Assembly: GCA_028870115.1 (NCBI GenBank)
Contig: JAGWQH010000064.1
Span: 1-58,919, forward strand
Source: Candidatus Methylomirabilota bacterium
GTDB lineage: Bacteria > Methylomirabilota > Methylomirabilia > Methylomirabilales > Methylomirabilaceae
Reading direction: 5' to 3'
Length of the DNA: 58,919 nucleotides
Part shown: positions 46,855-55,168 of the stretch, piece after piece
Numbering within the stretch: the stretch's first letter is position 1
Layout of the letters: every line of letters begins with the position of its first letter
Made by a program: the position numbers and the translations under genes
The notes under the pieces: generated by a model
Told to the model about the DNA's origin: nothing
The model's input: the letters and a program-made list of their open reading frames with translations, nothing else
Database searches by the model: none

Positions 46855-48114
46855 TTACTGCCGGCCGCTGACGAGGCCAGTGAGAAGTTCGTGATAGGCC
46901 CGCACCGCAACCGGCCGATCGAAAGCCTCAGAGGCCTTCCGAGCGTTGGCCGCCAAGCGCTCCAGCAGCGCCCGGTCGCCGTACAGCGTCCGCAGTCGAG
47001 CGGCCAGCGAACCCGCATCGTCTGGCGCCGCAAGCAGGCCGCAACCCTGTTGTCGCGTAATCGCTGCCACCTCCGACTCGTCGTCTACCGCCGCCACATA
47101 CGGCTTTCCAGCCGCGAGGATCGAGTAAAGCTTCGAGGGGACGATGAAGCCGGAGAGGCCAGGTTTGAGCGAGATGACGAACAGATCCGCAGCGCCGTAC
47201 GACTCCCGCATTCGTTCCCTGGGCAGGAACGGCAGGAAGCGGATGTTCCTGGCTCCAACCCTCTGAGCCCGAGCTTCGAGCCCGACCCGCTTCGCCCCAT
47301 CTCCGACAAAGATCAATTCGAGCTTCGGACACTCCGGCGCGAGCAGTACCGCCGCGTCCACCAAGGATTCGAGTCCCTGACTCAGGCCAAGGTTACCCGC
47401 ATGCATCACGACGAACCGGCCGATAAGCCCGTGTTCCCGTGCAAAGGCGCTGTCGCGTGCTCCCCCGCCCAGCGCGGCACGGTCACCCCAGTTGTGGATC
47501 ACGGCGACCTTCGCCGGGTCCGCCCGCCGCAGCGACACAAGCCGCTCCTTCATCGTCTCACCGAGCGCGACTACCCGCGTGGCCCTGTGAACCAGGAGGC
47601 GGTTCACACGCTCCAGCGCCCGCTCGATCGTAGGGCTGCGAAAGTCATCAAGCAGCCGCGCCACCTCAGGGAAGATATCCTGACAGAGAAAGACGAACGG
47701 GACCCGCCACCGTCGGGCCCACGCCAGGGCGGCCAGCCCAAGGATCGGCGGGTCGGTCAGACTCATCACGACATCCGGTCGGCGCGCCCATCCGCCGGCC
47801 AGCGTCGCGGAGGCAAAGTATGACACGTAGTTCGCCGCCCGCCCGGCGAACCGCGCCTTGGGAAGTCTGGTCCCAGCAGCGCGTACGACGGCGACGCCGC
47901 GCACAGCTTCTTGTCGCACCAGACTCCAGCCTGCCCCCTCTGTACCGTTGTCGGACCCGTTCGTGCCATTCAAACTGACGGTCGGAGGGCCGGCCACGAC
48001 AGTCACCTCCCAGCCGTAGTGGGCAACAAGGTCCTCGCACAGCTCGGTGAGGAGCTGACCCGTTGCTCCCAGGTCCGGGTAGTAGGAGCGATTAAAGACA
48101 AGCAGGTGCGGCAT
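46855..48114 (-). CDS. Glycosyltransferase family 4
   Basis: 419 residues from ATG 48114, which shares one base with the stop of the carbamoyltransferase gene (TGATG), so translation is coupled. GT-B fold: LLVFNRSYYPDLGATGQLLT (acceptor domain), DIFPEVARLLDDF, VVMHAGNLGLSQGLESLVDA, and the nucleotide-sugar site FVISLKPGLSGFIVPSKLYS ILAAGKPY (E-x7-E equivalent region altered to GLSGFIVPSK). It resembles WbuB/WcaI-type fucosamine or mannosyl transferases. Sugar specificity cannot be read from sequence. Confidence 0.9.
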   Translation of the reverse strand: MPHLLVFNRSYYPDLGATGQLLTELCEDLVAHYGWEVTVVAGPPTVSLNGTNGSDNGTEGAGWSLVRQEAVRGVAVVRAAGTRLPKARFAGRAANYVSYFASATLAGGWARRPDVVMSLTDPPILGLAALAWARRWRVPFVFLCQDIFPEVARLLDDFRSPTIERALERVNRLLVHRATRVVALGETMKERLVSLRRADPAKVAVIHNWGDRAALGGGARDSAFAREHGLIGRFVVMHAGNLGLSQGLESLVDAAVLLAPECPKLELIFVGDGAKRVGLEARAQRVGARNIRFLPFLPRERMRESYGAADLFVISLKPGLSGFIVPSKLYSILAAGKPYVAAVDDESEVAAITRQQGCGLLAAPDDAGSLAARLRTLYGDRALLERLAANARKASEAFDRPVAVRAYHELLTGLVSGRQ

Positions 48115-49874
48115 CAGATCGACGTCTCCTTCTCCACCACCCAACTCCCCATCACCACCAAATCCATATCCGTCCGCAGAAAGCAGTCCAGCGCTTCCTC
48201 GGGCTTATGGACGATCGGCTCATTCTCGTTGAAAGAGGTGTTGAGGAGAACCGGCACGCCTGTCAGCTTCTCAAACGCCTTAATAAGATGCCAGTAGCGA
48301 GGATTCGCATCACGGCTGACGGTCTGGAGTCGCCCGGAACCGTCCACGTGGGTCACTGCCGGGATCATGTCCCGCTTGTCCGGACGCACCGGATAGACCT
48401 GGATCATGAAGGGGTCCGGGACCGCCCCGACGAAGTATTCGTGCACCGCCTCTTCGAGTACCGACGGCGCGAACGGCCGGAACTTCTCCCGACATTTGAT
48501 CTTCGTGTTGATGATCTCGCGCATATCGCAGCGACGCGGGTCGGCCACAATGCTCCGGTTGCCGAGGGCGCGGGGACCCCATTCCATCCGCCCCTGGAAC
48601 CAGCCAACGACCTTCCCTTCGACAATCCGCTCCGCCGTTACGCGGCACAACTGCTCCTCATCCCCAATCTTTCGTACCCGGCACCTCTGCTTGTTGAACT
48701 CGTTGCCATACGCTTCCAACACGTGACGTATCTTTTCTTCTTCACATTCCGGCCCCCAATACGCATGTTCCATCACAAACCTGCGCGACCGCCCGAGTAC
48801 GTGATGCTGAACGTACAGCGCCGCGCCGAGCGCCGTGCCGTTATCTCCGGCCGCCGGCTGGATGTAGACCTCCTGGAAGGGCGTCAACTCCCGAATCTTC
48901 CCGTTCATCACGCTGTTCATGGCGCAGCCTCCAGCGAGGCAGAGCCGCGAAAGCCTCGTCTTCTCGTAGAGAGCGTTCAGGACGTGGAGCACCGCCTCCT
49001 CGAAGACCACCTGAAGCGACGCCGCAATCGCCTCGTACCGGGGCGTGAGGGGCTCTTCGGGCTTGCGGGCCGGCCCCAGGAGCTGCTCGAGCTTCGGCGT
49101 GTACACGGTCCCCATTGTCGGCTCGCCATCGTCCCAGGTCATGGTCACCCCCTCAGAGTAGTGACGGAAGTAGCCGAGGTCGAGCTCGAAGCGGCCTTCT
49201 GGTTTCAGTTGGATAAGCCGGCGGAGTTCGCTGACGCAGTCAGGCCTCCCGTACGGCGCAAGCCCCATGACCTTGAACTCATCGCCATACTTGGGAAAGC
49301 CCAGAAACTGGGTGATAGCCAGGTATATGAGCCCGAGAGAGTGAGGAAAGTAGATCTGGTCCAAGACCCCGAGCGTGTGGCCTCGCCCGATGGCCGAGGA
49401 GGTGCTCACAAAATCACCAAACCCATCAATGGCGCAGACTGCCGCCTCTTCAAAGGGCGATACGAAGAAGGTGCTCGCCAGGTGCGCCGGGTGATGCTCA
49501 ACCCGGCGCACCTTTGCCGTGATCTCCTCCCTCTTTACTCCTAACGCCTCACTCAAAACACTCGCCACATCCTGGACCCGCCCGGCATTCTTTAGTCGAT
49601 CCGTCACCAGCCCAAGGCTCGGTCGATTTCGCACCGCGAAAATCGCTTTCCGGAGCAGGTTCGCCCGAGGATCCCGGGATACGGCAACGTGATCTACCTG
49701 CTCCGACGTAATGCCCGCCATCTCGAGGCAGATGCGGATCGCCTCACGCGGGAATCCCGCCCAGTGCTTCACGCGGCGGAACCGCTCCTCCTCGACGGCG
49801 GCGACGAGTGCGCCATCGCGAAGCAACACCGCCGACGCATCCCCATGATAGGCGTTAATCCCGAGGATGATCAT
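48114..49874 (-). CDS. NodU/CmcH-family carbamoyltransferase
   Basis: 586 residues. The N-terminal Kae1-like domain starts ILGINAYHGDASAVLLRDGA and has the metal-binding VEHHPAHLASTFF. The C-terminal YrdC-like part has WFQGRMEWGPRALGNRSIVA (the diagnostic block), KCREKFRPFAPSVLEE and LLNTSFNENEPIV. These enzymes transfer carbamoyl from carbamoyl phosphate via a carbamoyl-adenylate to sugars or antibiotics. Here it probably decorates the polysaccharide. Length is normal for the family. No gene is found immediately upstream apart from FkbM debris. Confidence 0.95.
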   Translation of the reverse strand: MIILGINAYHGDASAVLLRDGALVAAVEEERFRRVKHWAGFPREAIRICLEMAGITSEQVDHVAVSRDPRANLLRKAIFAVRNRPSLGLVTDRLKNAGRVQDVASVLSEALGVKREEITAKVRRVEHHPAHLASTFFVSPFEEAAVCAIDGFGDFVSTSSAIGRGHTLGVLDQIYFPHSLGLIYLAITQFLGFPKYGDEFKVMGLAPYGRPDCVSELRRLIQLKPEGRFELDLGYFRHYSEGVTMTWDDGEPTMGTVYTPKLEQLLGPARKPEEPLTPRYEAIAASLQVVFEEAVLHVLNALYEKTRLSRLCLAGGCAMNSVMNGKIRELTPFQEVYIQPAAGDNGTALGAALYVQHHVLGRSRRFVMEHAYWGPECEEEKIRHVLEAYGNEFNKQRCRVRKIGDEEQLCRVTAERIVEGKVVGWFQGRMEWGPRALGNRSIVADPRRCDMREIINTKIKCREKFRPFAPSVLEEAVHEYFVGAVPDPFMIQVYPVRPDKRDMIPAVTHVDGSGRLQTVSRDANPRYWHLIKAFEKLTGVPVLLNTSFNENEPIVHKPEEALDCFLRTDMDLVVMGSWVVEKETSI

Positions 49875-49919
49875 CCTGTCCCCACCACCAGACCGCCAGG
49901 AAATGAATCGAGGGGTTGC

Positions 49920-50300
49920 TTATCGTCCCACCACTTCCGAACACAACTCAAGGTTGTCACCCACTTCGGGCCGAAGGGTATAGCCAAGCCCGGCAAGCAA
50001 CCGTATTTCTCCCTCGTCATCATAGACGGCGCCCTCCATGACCACGGTGTTTCTCACGTGATTCAGAGCCAGATGCTTGCGCAGATAGGCCAGGTTGCGG
50101 GGAAAAGGCTCGAACGCCACCACGCGGCCGGCGGGTCCCACAAGGACTGAAGCGACCCCACGCACATCCTCACCACACTGCCCGCAGACCCTGGCCAGCG
50201 GCCTCAACATTATCACGTCCCTGGGACATACACTCTTCATCCAGGTACAGACGCAGCACTTGGAGCCACGATGTCTTCTATATACAGACAGAAGGATTGT
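49920..50300 (-). pseudogene. FkbM methyltransferase remnant, copy 1 (internal deletion)
   Basis: The minus-strand frame keeps FkbM sequence ASVLVGPAGRVVAFEPFPRN then LAYLRKHLALNHVRNTVVME and GAVYDDEGEIR. It then jumps to the C-terminal piece LLAGLGYTLRPEVGDNLELC, losing the central block that copy 2 (57504) retains. The glycine-rich AdoMet segment before ASVL is also corrupted (RVCGQCGEDVRG). The 3' flank GGAAATGAATCGAGGGG is shared with the other copies. Not expected to be active. Confidence 0.75.
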
Positions 50301-50667
50301 ATCACAACGCTGAATGGAATTCCGAAGCGTCGCGGCATCTGCGGGACAGGTCATTTTGTCTTACAGCCTTCTAGTTCCCGAAGCCCGGCCACGAGCCCAG
50401 CCGCGACAAATACCAGAATAAAACCACTGACCTTCCACGTCTTCATCAGAAGACAATTTCCTCTGGAGAGGGTTGGCATATCGAAGGGCTCGCCCTGAAC
50501 GGATAGTTGTGCGGTACGTTTTTCATTACTCATGCAAGCTTCAATAGGCAAGAACGGAGATTGAATAGCCAGGGTGCAGCGCGCTGACGATCAGTTGGTG
50601 TAGAGTCACGCACTCCTTTGGTGGAGTGTTGGGCCGGAAGGGACTTCGGAAACCGGAACAGCACTAT
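50301..50667. other. Degraded intergenic stretch
   Basis: No supportable gene. It includes TTCAGGGCGAGCCCTTCGAT-like sequence (complement of 50476-50505), which resembles a repeat seen in many bacterial genomes, and a short minus-strand open frame (50551-50351) that is probably repeat-derived. Confidence 0.3.
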
Positions 50668-50925
50668 CTATGCGGCAACACGAACCGAGGTATAGATCAG
50701 TCTGCCTTTGACAGTCACCCGTCTCCGGGACGGTGTTGGGATTGGTTCGCCGTGTTTACGCAGACTCCCGAGGTAGCTGGCGATGGCTTCTCTCGTATTA
50801 CTCATCACTGCTTCAAAGGTTTCCCCTGACGTTGAGCAGCCCGGAAGATCCGGAACCTCAGCGTAATACCCGTCCTCATCAACCGTGATATGAATCGGAT
50901 ACTCAAATTGTTCCTTTGGTTTCAT
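50668..50925 (-). CDS. hicB: HicB-family antitoxin
   Basis: 85 residues: EYPIHITVDEDGYYAEVPDL, PGCSTSGETFEAVMSNTREA, the partial RNase H fold of HicB with the PDLPGC motif, then a short C-terminal tail. HicB blocks HicA and usually represses the operon. It overlaps hicA by four bases, with toxin first, as is common. Confidence 0.88.
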   Translation of the reverse strand: MKPKEQFEYPIHITVDEDGYYAEVPDLPGCSTSGETFEAVMSNTREAIASYLGSLRKHGEPIPTPSRRRVTVKGRLIYTSVRVAA

Positions 50926-51158
50926 ATTGTCTCGATGACCTCCAACACTTTCTTGACATCTTTCGGGTGTAAGGTATTACGCCCACCGTGAGGTCTTATC
51001 AACACCAATCGCTTCCCTTCTTTCAAAAAAGTATAATGCGATCCAACCGTATTGTCTACAGCCCAATTGTAGGCTTCGAGTATACGCCGCGCGTCAGCAA
51101 ACCGCACGTTACGAGGGTTCGCCGTTATCCGTTGGATGAGCTTTTCAATTCGACTCAT
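50922..51158 (-). CDS. hicA: HicA-family mRNA interferase-like toxin
   Basis: 78 residues from ATG 51158 (a GTG two codons earlier is possible). The dsRBD-like fold reads RFADARRILEAYNWAVDNTV, then GSHYTFLKEGKRLVLIRPHG with GRNTLHPKDVKKVLEV. The G-S-H-Y position carries the catalytic-type His. HicA cleaves mRNA. Paired with the hicB gene at 50668; this module looks intact. Confidence 0.86.
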   Translation of the reverse strand: MSRIEKLIQRITANPRNVRFADARRILEAYNWAVDNTVGSHYTFLKEGKRLVLIRPHGGRNTLHPKDVKKVLEVIETI

Positions 51159-51282
51159 ATACACGCTTGAGAACCGAGATATCGCTCAAGGCTTCATGCT
51201 TCGCAGCTCCCAGGAGAGCCCCTGGCCTTCTGACCCACGAGGCAACAGGTTCGTCCTCTGCCCTCCCCTGAGGACGACTTGG

Positions 51283-51382
51283 TAGGCCACCGGTAGTGTA
51301 TCGGTTCCTCGACAGCGTGGCCGACCTCGTCGTCCCAAATCCCCCCAATCCCCCTTTCACAAAGGGGGGCGAGGGGGGATTT
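51283..51382. repeat. Composite repeat D (without palindrome) joined to family B hairpin
   Basis: 51283-51336 (GGCCACCGGTAGTGTATCGG ... GCGTGGCCGACCTCGTCGTC) matches the repeat at 52364-52440 but lacks its 27-nt palindromic element. The break would be near 51293/51294. It runs directly into a family B hairpin (51337-51382, AAATCCCCCC ... GGGGGGATTT). Confidence 0.65.
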
Positions 51383-51490
51383 CAATCCCGAAGTGCCGAC
51401 ATAGGTTACCATTCCCTTTCTCCACCCATATCATCGAGATTATGAGCCGCGATTCTGCGGAGCTGTGAGCCTCCATGCCACGCCGGCCCC

Positions 51491-51556
51491 GCCTCACTCA
51501 CGAGTGAACCTCCCAGCCGTTCGTCCTGAGGCTATCGCTCGCATCGCGATTATTGC
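51491..51556. repeat. Dispersed repeat family C
   Basis: GCCTCACTCACG ... CCCAGCCGTTCGTCCTGAGG ... GCATCGCGATTATTG; related copies at 53203-53268 and 56151-56205. No coding potential. The surrounding stretch 51159-51617 has no gene otherwise. Confidence 0.7.
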
Positions 51557-51617
51557 ACCTTTTCGTGATTGACAAGTCACCCATAATGTATTACATAAAA
51601 TCGAAAGGAGGTATCAC

Positions 51618-51893
51618 ATGAAGACCAAGGCGTCACCAAAGACCATCCGCCGGAGTGTGGCTCTCCCCCGCCGGCTCGTCGAAGAAGCGAGCGCGATGGC
51701 GCCCCGAGATCTGCGCAAGAACTTTAACCGCCTCGTGACCGTGGCCTTGCAAGAGTTCGTTATCCGACAAACGACGCGTACGTTCGAGGACGCAATGGCC
51801 TGCATGGCAGCCGATCCCGCAATTCGGGCTGAATGTGCTGCAATCGGCAGGGACTTCACGATTGCCGAAGGGGACGGGCTGAAGGATGATTAG
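51618..51893 (+). CDS. Antitoxin of a MazEF-like module (ribbon-helix-helix type)
   Basis: 91 residues with AAAGGAGG ahead of ATG. The N-terminus KTIRRSVALPRRLVEEASAM is the RHH strand-helix pattern. The acidic, variable C-terminus (AAIGRDFTIAEGDGLKDD) would wrap the toxin. It overlaps the MazF gene by eight bases. Confidence 0.75.
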   Translation: MKTKASPKTIRRSVALPRRLVEEASAMAPRDLRKNFNRLVTVALQEFVIRQTTRTFEDAMACMAADPAIRAECAAIGRDFTIAEGDGLKDD

Positions 51894-52248
51894 CCGCGGC
51901 CAGATCTACTTTGTGAACCTCAGCCCCACCCACGGCCGGGAACAAGCCGGAAGACGTCCCGTCCTGGTGGTCTCAGCAGATGCGATCAATCGACAGCCAC
52001 TGGTGGTCACGGTGGTCGTCGGTACCGACGCGGAGAATATACCTCGTGACTACCCGACAAACGTCCGCATGACGGCTCAGGAAACCGGTCTTCAGAGGGA
52101 TACTGTATTCCTCTGTTTTCAAATTCGCTCGTTGGATCCTATCCGTTTCCTTGACCTCAAGACCCATCGTCCAAACCTTGCGGGAACCGTACCTTCCGCT
52201 CGCATGGCAGAGATAGAGGAAGCTCTCAGGTTGGCGCTGAGCTTGTAA
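51886..52248 (+). CDS. mazF: MazF/PemK-family endoribonuclease toxin
   Basis: 120 residues: ISRGQIYFVNLSPTHGREQA, GRRPVLVVSADAINRQPLVV and the typical LDPIRFLDLKTHRPNLAGTV region. This SH3-like barrel cleaves mRNA at short motifs. Conserved Arg and Thr/Ser positions (GRRPVLVVS, DTVFLCFQIRSLD) are present. Forms an operon with the antitoxin upstream. Confidence 0.92.
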   Translation: MISRGQIYFVNLSPTHGREQAGRRPVLVVSADAINRQPLVVTVVVGTDAENIPRDYPTNVRMTAQETGLQRDTVFLCFQIRSLDPIRFLDLKTHRPNLAGTVPSARMAEIEEALRLALSL

Positions 52249-52352
52249 GCCTTCCGCCTCACAGTTTTTCACGCCGCCCCCTGGTGCTCCTACCTTCCTG
52301 CTCATTACTACCCGTAACTCTATCGCTCTTCCCCGCCCGTGCCCGCCCGCAG

Positions 52353-52482
52353 CGCCAATTGCCTGGCCAATCGGCCTGCCTGTGCGCGGCACGCAGACAG
52401 GTAATGCATCGGGTCTTCGATAGCGTGGCCGACCTACTCGTCTCAAATCCCCCCAACCCCCCTTTCACAAAGGGGGGCGAGG
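52353..52482. repeat. Composite repeat D (with palindrome) joined to family B hairpin
   Basis: GCCAATTGCCTGGCC, then a 62-nt segment (52369-52430) holding the palindrome, then GACCTACTCGTCTCAAAT and a family B hairpin (52444-52482). The copies at 57251 and 58733 lack the 62-nt segment between TGGCC repeats. The copy at 51283 lacks only the palindrome. The whole stretch 52249-52576 has no gene. Confidence 0.7.
52375..52401. repeat. Palindromic element, intergenic copy (27 nt)
   Basis: CCTGCCTGTGCG-CGG-CACGCAGACAGG, the same family as the elements in imuB and dnaE2 and identical to the copy at 56086. No stop codon occurs in any of its six frames. Confidence 0.78.
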
Positions 52483-52576
52483 TCAGAGCGGCATGATGAG
52501 ATTGCACCGGGTCCGAAATGGCACATGCGACAGGGTGCTTGATCGCGTCGATCTTCTTCGTAATTTGTAGGTTGCT

Positions 52577-52839
52577 GTTACGAGATCAGACCGAGGCGTT
52601 TGGCGTCAGCGAGGTTCCATCCCACCGCTTCAAGCACGCTCTTGAGTGTCTTGCGTGTGAGGGTGTCACTACCGTGATGGTAATGAACGACAAGTCAGTC
52701 GGCCGTCCTCATGCATGTAAATCCGCCCGCCTGTTCGGGTAGATCGGCGGAGCGTGAAGCCGTCGCGTTCAAGAGCGGTGATGAGGTCGCTGACGGGAAG
52801 ATTCCTGAGGAGGTGGACGAGCTCGCCCGCCTCACTCAT
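52577..52839 (-). pseudogene. hicA: HicA-like toxin, frameshifted
   Basis: Starts at ATG 52839, overlapping the hicB stop (ATGA): MSEAGELVHLLRNLPVSDLI then TALERDGFTLRRSTRTGGRI. The frame then ends prematurely (LTCRSLPSR). The lost part VVHYHHGSDTLTRKTLKSVL and EAVGWNLADAKRLGLIS is in another frame up to TAA 52577-52579. The shift is near 52690. The toxin is probably dead, leaving its antitoxin as an orphan. Confidence 0.75.
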
Positions 52840-53075
52840 ACGACGACAGCAAGAGCGGGGATCTCGATAATTTCTCCATTGGGAGGAGGTTGCGGGATAG
52901 GCCGGCCTGCTTCACGCAGGGTAAAGATGTAGGCGTCGATGGCTTCCTGCAAGGCCTTGACGGCTTCCTGCTGCGTATATCCCCAGGTCGCGCAACCGGG
53001 GAGAGAGGGCACGACAGCGCTCCACCGACCGTCTTCTTCCTGTTCGACTTCAATCGGATAGATAAATGTTCTCAT
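52836..53075 (-). CDS. hicB: HicB-family antitoxin (orphaned)
   Basis: 79 residues: YPIEVEQEEDGRWSAVVPSL, PGCATWGYTQQEAVKALQEA, then IDAYIFTLREAGRPIPQPP. Complete HicB fold. Its partner toxin downstream is frameshifted. It differs clearly from the hicB at 50668, so the two are not recent duplicates. Confidence 0.88.
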   Translation of the reverse strand: MRTFIYPIEVEQEEDGRWSAVVPSLPGCATWGYTQQEAVKALQEAIDAYIFTLREAGRPIPQPPPNGEIIEIPALAVVV

Positions 53076-53202
53076 TGACAGTCCTCTTCAAAACACATTT
53101 CATTATAAATCCCTCAGAGCCTGTCCTGCAAACTTCTTGTTGTGCTTTCACGGACTTAGCCTTTTCTCTTGTTTTATCTGCCTTCCGTCAGCCGCCCGTT
53201 AC

Positions 53203-53268
53203 GCCTCACTCACGACTCAACCTCCAAGCCGTTCGTCCTGAGGCGCTCGTTCGCATCGCGATTATTGA
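53203..53268. repeat. Dispersed repeat family C
   Basis: GCCTCACTCACGACTCAACC ... GCCGTTCGTCCTGAGGCGC ... GCATCGCGATTATTG. The gap 53076-53439 shows no gene besides this repeat. Confidence 0.7.
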
Positions 53269-53439
53269 ACGGACTACACCGCTCGGCTTTCTTCGAATGC
53301 CAAGATTTCAACAGTCACCTTTTTTTCTTAACCGTATTTTCTCCGTGTGGGTGAACGAAAGAATATACCTCCCAGCTCGAATCTTTGCGCGTATTGGTTC
53401 TATATCCATCTTTGACTCTTGGTGATATTGCTCTGGCGC

Positions 53440-54489
53440 TCACACGCGGCGCCGAATGAGACGAGAGAGCAGCAGAGGAGGATCGAACAGTGTATGCCGC
53501 AAGAACAGACGCTGGTCATCGCTGAGTGTGCCGCCACGCATGGCCTTCAGGGCCACTTGAGCGAGCGACACGCTCTCATCTGTGACGGTGCGAGCAGCCG
53601 AAGTGGTCCCGGTCAGAATCCACTCAAGCCCGGCGCGAATGAAGTTCAGGCCCATCAACGTGAGGGCATTCATGCTGCCCCAGACTCTTGGATTGGCTTC
53701 AATGAGATTCAGCTCTCCGGTCCTCGAGTCCACGCGAGCATCAATGTGCACGATCCCCGACAGGCGTAACGCCTCTGCTATCGTGGCGGCACGGTGCACG
53801 AACTCCGAGTTGTGAACGAACCACAGACGACCGTCGATATACGTCTGCACGGCGTGGTGGAGAATACGGCCGTCGATGCCGAAGACGCTGATGTCAATAT
53901 CGTGACCCGGCACAAAACTTTGGGCGACAAGCGGCTTGAACGCGTAGTTCTGACCTAGAACGGTTTCCTGATAATGCTCCCGAGAAGTGATCACCCGGAA
54001 GCCTGCGCTGCCCTCCTTGTCGGTGGGCTTGATCACGAACGGGTATTTGAGTTCCTCGCCCGGCCAGTTTCTGGACAGATCATATTTATCGTCGAATACC
54101 TTCGTCCGCGGCGTCTTGATTCCCAATGCCGTGCACAGGTTGAAGAATGCCCACTTGTCATCAAGTTGCGCCACCGCGTCGAGGCTGGGCACTGGGAACG
54201 TGAGCACGCGCGGTCCGTGCGCCACCGCGACACTCTTGACGCTGGCCACGTCAACCGGCACCAGAATCACTTCCTCGAACGAGGACTGCAAGGCGCAGAG
54301 GTGCAGGGCGGTGGCGTGGTAGTCGGACTCGTCTGAGAACATGTGCCGTACGCACCACCTCGAGCGAGCAACCCCTTTTACGGCCGCAGGACCGACGAGG
54401 ACGAACTCGGGCCTGGAAAGCGGGAGTGCCCGTACCGCATTCCAGCAAGAAGCGGGGTTGGAGCCAACGATACAGATCTGTCTCGGCAT
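53440..54489 (-). CDS. ATP-grasp enzyme (carbamoyl-phosphate-synthase-like fold)
   Basis: 349 residues. The N-terminal pre-ATP-grasp segment is ICIVGSNPASCWNAVRALPL. Nucleotide-binding parts follow: QLDDKWAFFNLCTALGIKTP, LKYPFVIKPTDKEGSAGFRV, VAQSFVPGHDIDISVFGIDG, and the Mg2+ site IDARVDSRTGELNLIEANPR. ATP-grasp enzymes make amide or ester bonds via acyl phosphates; relatives act in peptide or cell-envelope tailoring. It has no operon partner and is flanked by toxin-antitoxin genes. Substrate unknown. Confidence 0.85.
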   Translation of the reverse strand: MPRQICIVGSNPASCWNAVRALPLSRPEFVLVGPAAVKGVARSRWCVRHMFSDESDYHATALHLCALQSSFEEVILVPVDVASVKSVAVAHGPRVLTFPVPSLDAVAQLDDKWAFFNLCTALGIKTPRTKVFDDKYDLSRNWPGEELKYPFVIKPTDKEGSAGFRVITSREHYQETVLGQNYAFKPLVAQSFVPGHDIDISVFGIDGRILHHAVQTYIDGRLWFVHNSEFVHRAATIAEALRLSGIVHIDARVDSRTGELNLIEANPRVWGSMNALTLMGLNFIRAGLEWILTGTTSAARTVTDESVSLAQVALKAMRGGTLSDDQRLFLRHTLFDPPLLLSRLIRRRV

Positions 54490-54591
54490 CCGCAGATGAA
54501 CGCGTCCTCTCGGTCAATGATGTGGATTCCGGGCCCCATTCCCGATGGCTGCTGCCGTGTCTATCGATGGCCTCTTGCGAGCAATATCGGC

Positions 54592-54637
54592 TTGATATTA
54601 CGGACTATTTCTTATATCTTTACTGTAAAGAGTAAAG
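54592..54637 (+). promoter_or_regulatory. Promoter and operator of an AbrB/PemK module
   Basis: TTGATA (54592-54597), 17-bp spacer, TATCTT (54615-54620). Overlapping the -10 is the palindrome CTTTACT-GTAAAG-AGTAAAG (54618-54637), just before the AAAGGAGG ribosome site, well placed for autorepression by the antitoxin. Confidence 0.5.
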
Positions 54638-54648
54638 GAGGCTTTACG

Positions 54649-54873
54649 ATGCTTACGAGCAAGCTTTCCAGCAAGGGTCAGGTAACCATTCCGAGGGAAA
54701 TTCGTGAGACCGTTGGCCTGAAGCCCGGCGATACGATTGCCTATGATATCTACGACGGCGTCGTGACCTTAAAGCAGATTGAGCCCTTTGACGCCGCATT
54801 CCATGCGACGCTTTCCCAGACCCTCGACGAATGGGCCACCCCCGAGGACGAAGAGGCGTTTCGTGATCTCTGA
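54649..54873 (+). CDS. AbrB/SpoVT-type antitoxin
   Basis: 74 residues from ATG 54649 with AAAGGAGG upstream. Swapped-hairpin domain LSSKGQVTIPREIRETVGLK then PGDTIAYDIYDGVVTLKQ. The acidic tail (TLDEWATPEDEEAFRDL) binds the toxin. Overlaps the following PemK-type gene by 11 bp. Confidence 0.9.
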   Translation: MLTSKLSSKGQVTIPREIRETVGLKPGDTIAYDIYDGVVTLKQIEPFDAAFHATLSQTLDEWATPEDEEAFRDL

Positions 54874-55168
54874 ACGATGGGATGTGGTCATTGTCCCCTT
54901 CCCTTTTACTGAAAGAGCGGACAGAAAACGGCGACCTGCATTAGTACTCAGCACTACGGCATTCAACAAAAACGGACAGACCGTTCTCGCCATGATCACA
55001 ACCACCACTCACCGACCGTGGCCCGGGGACACTGTCATCGAGGAGCTTGGCGAAGCGGGACTCACCATGCCGTGCATAGTTCGCCTAAAAATGTTTACCC
55101 TCGACAACCGTCTGATCATGAAAAAGATCGGCCGCTTGTCGCCGATTGACCGCTATTCTCCAGCCTGA
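54863..55168 (+). CDS. PemK/MazF-like toxin
   Basis: 101 residues from GTG 54863 (AGAGG six bases upstream; the longer open frame has no support). ERWDVVIVPFPFTERADRKR, RPALVLSTTAFNKNGQTVLA and PCIVRLKMFTLDNRLIMKKI show the MazF barrel. It is convergent with the PIN gene, overlapping its end by 16 bp. Confidence 0.85.
   Translation: MISERWDVVIVPFPFTERADRKRRPALVLSTTAFNKNGQTVLAMITTTTHRPWPGDTVIEELGEAGLTMPCIVRLKMFTLDNRLIMKKIGRLSPIDRYSPA

Noticed and set aside
48207-49544. 445-codon plus-strand open frame antisense to the carbamoyltransferase gene
   Set aside because: Arg/His/Pro-rich shadow composition and no motifs, while the minus-strand enzyme is unmistakable.
50351-50551. 66-codon minus-strand ORF with a hydrophobic segment
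   Set aside because: Its central part (SVQGEPFDMP) is encoded by a widespread intergenic repeat-like sequence; probably not a gene.
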